From Lineus longissimus (Eukaryota > Nemertea > Pilidiophora > Heteronemertea > Lineidae), in the NCBI RefSeq assembly GCF_910592395.1, contig NC_088314.1, positions 1,614,001-1,674,000 of the forward strand: a stretch of DNA of 60,000 bases. The letters run 5' to 3'. Below the pieces are notes generated by a model. It was given only the letters and a program-made list of their open reading frames with translations. It was not told where the DNA came from and did no database searches. Below, piece after piece: positions 58,701-60,000 of this stretch; the first letter of the stretch is position 1, and each line of letters opens with the position of its first letter. Position numbers and translations under genes: made by a program.

Positions 58701-60000
58701 GATATCACCTCACGATAGACCTAATTCTCAACTGCTTAACATGCGCGGGAAGAAGCCGTTCAGCTCATAACATACTACTTTTACCATCTCATCCATTCAA
58801 GATAACTTCATAGCGCGGTCAGAAACATCATCTTTGATATCAATTGGCCAATTTATGAAATAATGTAATGAAGCAAGGCTTTAACATTTGCGGTAATAAG
58901 GAAACTTAATTATCACCTTTACGTTATTAGATGTTTAGTCTTACGGCGATTGCGCTGTAGAACCTTGGCTTCTGATTTTGAATTGTCGGATTACTTGTAG
59001 CTTCCTTTTTGGTGTGAATCGGTAACAATTGGTGGTCCGTCATAGTCACATATATGATCGTTAGAACCATGTTGTGTGTGGTGCGTCCTGTCATCCACAT
59101 GCAAATGGAGCTGCGTAAACAACAGTAAATTCCTGTCGTTATGAGACTGGTTATCGCCGTACTCTACTTTATCGTAAGCGTTGATGACATCTAATCAATA
59201 AGTGTATGATGTATGCCTCGCTGCCCTATGACCAATAATCCTCTTTCCTCTTACCCGTTATTGGTATATTGGCATCCCTGTATAGGTCGGGATAACCAAC
59301 ATATGGTGCTAATTCACAACCGTTACAGTTTCATCATATTTAGAACAACAATACAAACTGTCTTCAGACTAAAACAGCCTTACGGAATAATGTCATGACT
59401 ATATATATACTCCGCGGTGCGTGCAGACAACCTCGATGGCCAAATTGCTTACAGAAGCCATCAGTTTGTCGCATTTAAAGGCTGAAAGTACCAAATGGGC
59501 AATTCCCTCACATGGGTAACATTGTCTCGGTAACAACTTGGGGAGTAGAGAGGGACAAATATAGCTTTCTCCAGACTAGACGGTGATCAGAGGTCGGAAA
59601 TTACATTTAAATGGCGCTTAAAGAGATATACTTATTTTTGACCTCCTCAGATGGTCAAATTGAGTCATTTGGTTCAAATCCAATATCATTTATTCTTTAC
59701 CGGGGTAATCACTTGTTAGAGTTTAGTTGTCTTCTATTGTTTCCAATCTTCCAATTACCTGTAGCTTTTTTCGATGTATCTGCCTCTGTGGAGAAAGCCA
59801 ATCAATTTCCTTGGATTCTTAGATGCTCGAAGAGTTAGATGACTATCAGTGCGAAAAAACTAATCGTTGTCGCTAATGCCAGAACCAAATCACGTTCAAT
59901 GTCAATTTCCCAATTCGATTTTTCTGACTTAACTCTCCAAGTTCATCAGTAATCACATGACGGACTGGATTCAGAAGGAAAGAAGGCGTAATCGACGTAA
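55771..60000. other. Non-coding stretch to the window end
   Basis: No gene is firmly supported. A fair acceptor (CTATTCTGTGCGCAG) ends at about 56751 and is followed in phase 0 by 33 codons (ECQHQFMPPRKRVHPQYF at the start) to a TGA, which could be a terminal exon but has no other support. The ORFs at 57626-57868 and 59611-59838 have no motif. Confidence 0.4.

Noticed and set aside
1-60000. CRISPR arrays, phage, operons, rRNA or tRNA genes
   Set aside because: None is present on reading: tandem repeats here have no unique spacers of constant length, and no cloverleaf or rRNA core was recognised.

Overview
The window is ordinary nuclear DNA of an animal, most likely a marine invertebrate. The grounds are very low coding density, AT-rich sequence between the few coding blocks, GT-AG exon borders with pyrimidine tracts, introns of several to twenty kilobases, two related tRNA-derived SINE-like repeats, a small inverted-repeat element and many short minisatellites. 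The phylum cannot be fixed from the sequence. Nothing looks bacterial, phage or organellar: I see no operons, no Shine-Dalgarno spacing, no rRNA and no CRISPR array.

The one secure gene runs left to right. Its main visible exon is 15553-16660 (about 369 codons). A later exon at 37337-37566 joins it in phase, and two smaller pieces fit the same frame: a 41-bp microexon at 8878-8918 upstream and a 65-bp exon at 43895-43959 downstream. The encoded stretch is hydrophilic, Ser/Arg/Lys/Asp-rich and probably disordered. It has Pro-rich and basic patches, several R-x-x-S or RRS kinase-type sites and an acidic run, as in a cytoplasmic scaffold or the tail of a signalling protein. I do not recognise the family. 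Most of the window would then be introns of this gene (about 6.6, 20.7 and 6.3 kb between the proposed exons), with its start and end outside or unseen.

By region: 0-5 kb holds an unrecognised broken coding remnant, a five-unit decayed 110/130-bp tandem repeat and two SET/PR-like fragments; a candidate recursive splice site lies at 2037/2038. From 5 to 15.5 kb there is mostly non-coding sequence plus the microexon. From 16.7 to 37.3 kb lie a 200-bp fold-back element, two SINE copies, an octapeptide-encoding minisatellite, minus-strand coding-like remnants, a possible small two-exon gene at 24870-25136, an unexplained 195-codon ORF at 25923-26510 and a GGGGACGAATT-type minisatellite. From 37.3 to 46 kb come the second host exon, a SUEL/rhamnose-binding-lectin-like exon at 38742-38970 with three N-glycosylation sequons, tandem repeats, the 65-bp exon, a minus-strand cadherin-like fragment and a 166-bp MITE with perfect 17-bp terminal inverted repeats. 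From 46 to 60 kb it is nearly all non-coding, with a 270-bp-spaced duplication and minor repeats.

I found no convincing new biological system. The items most worth checking are the lectin-like exon, the SET-like pieces, the recursive splice site and the two-exon mini-gene. All names for domains are from reading motifs by eye, with no database search.
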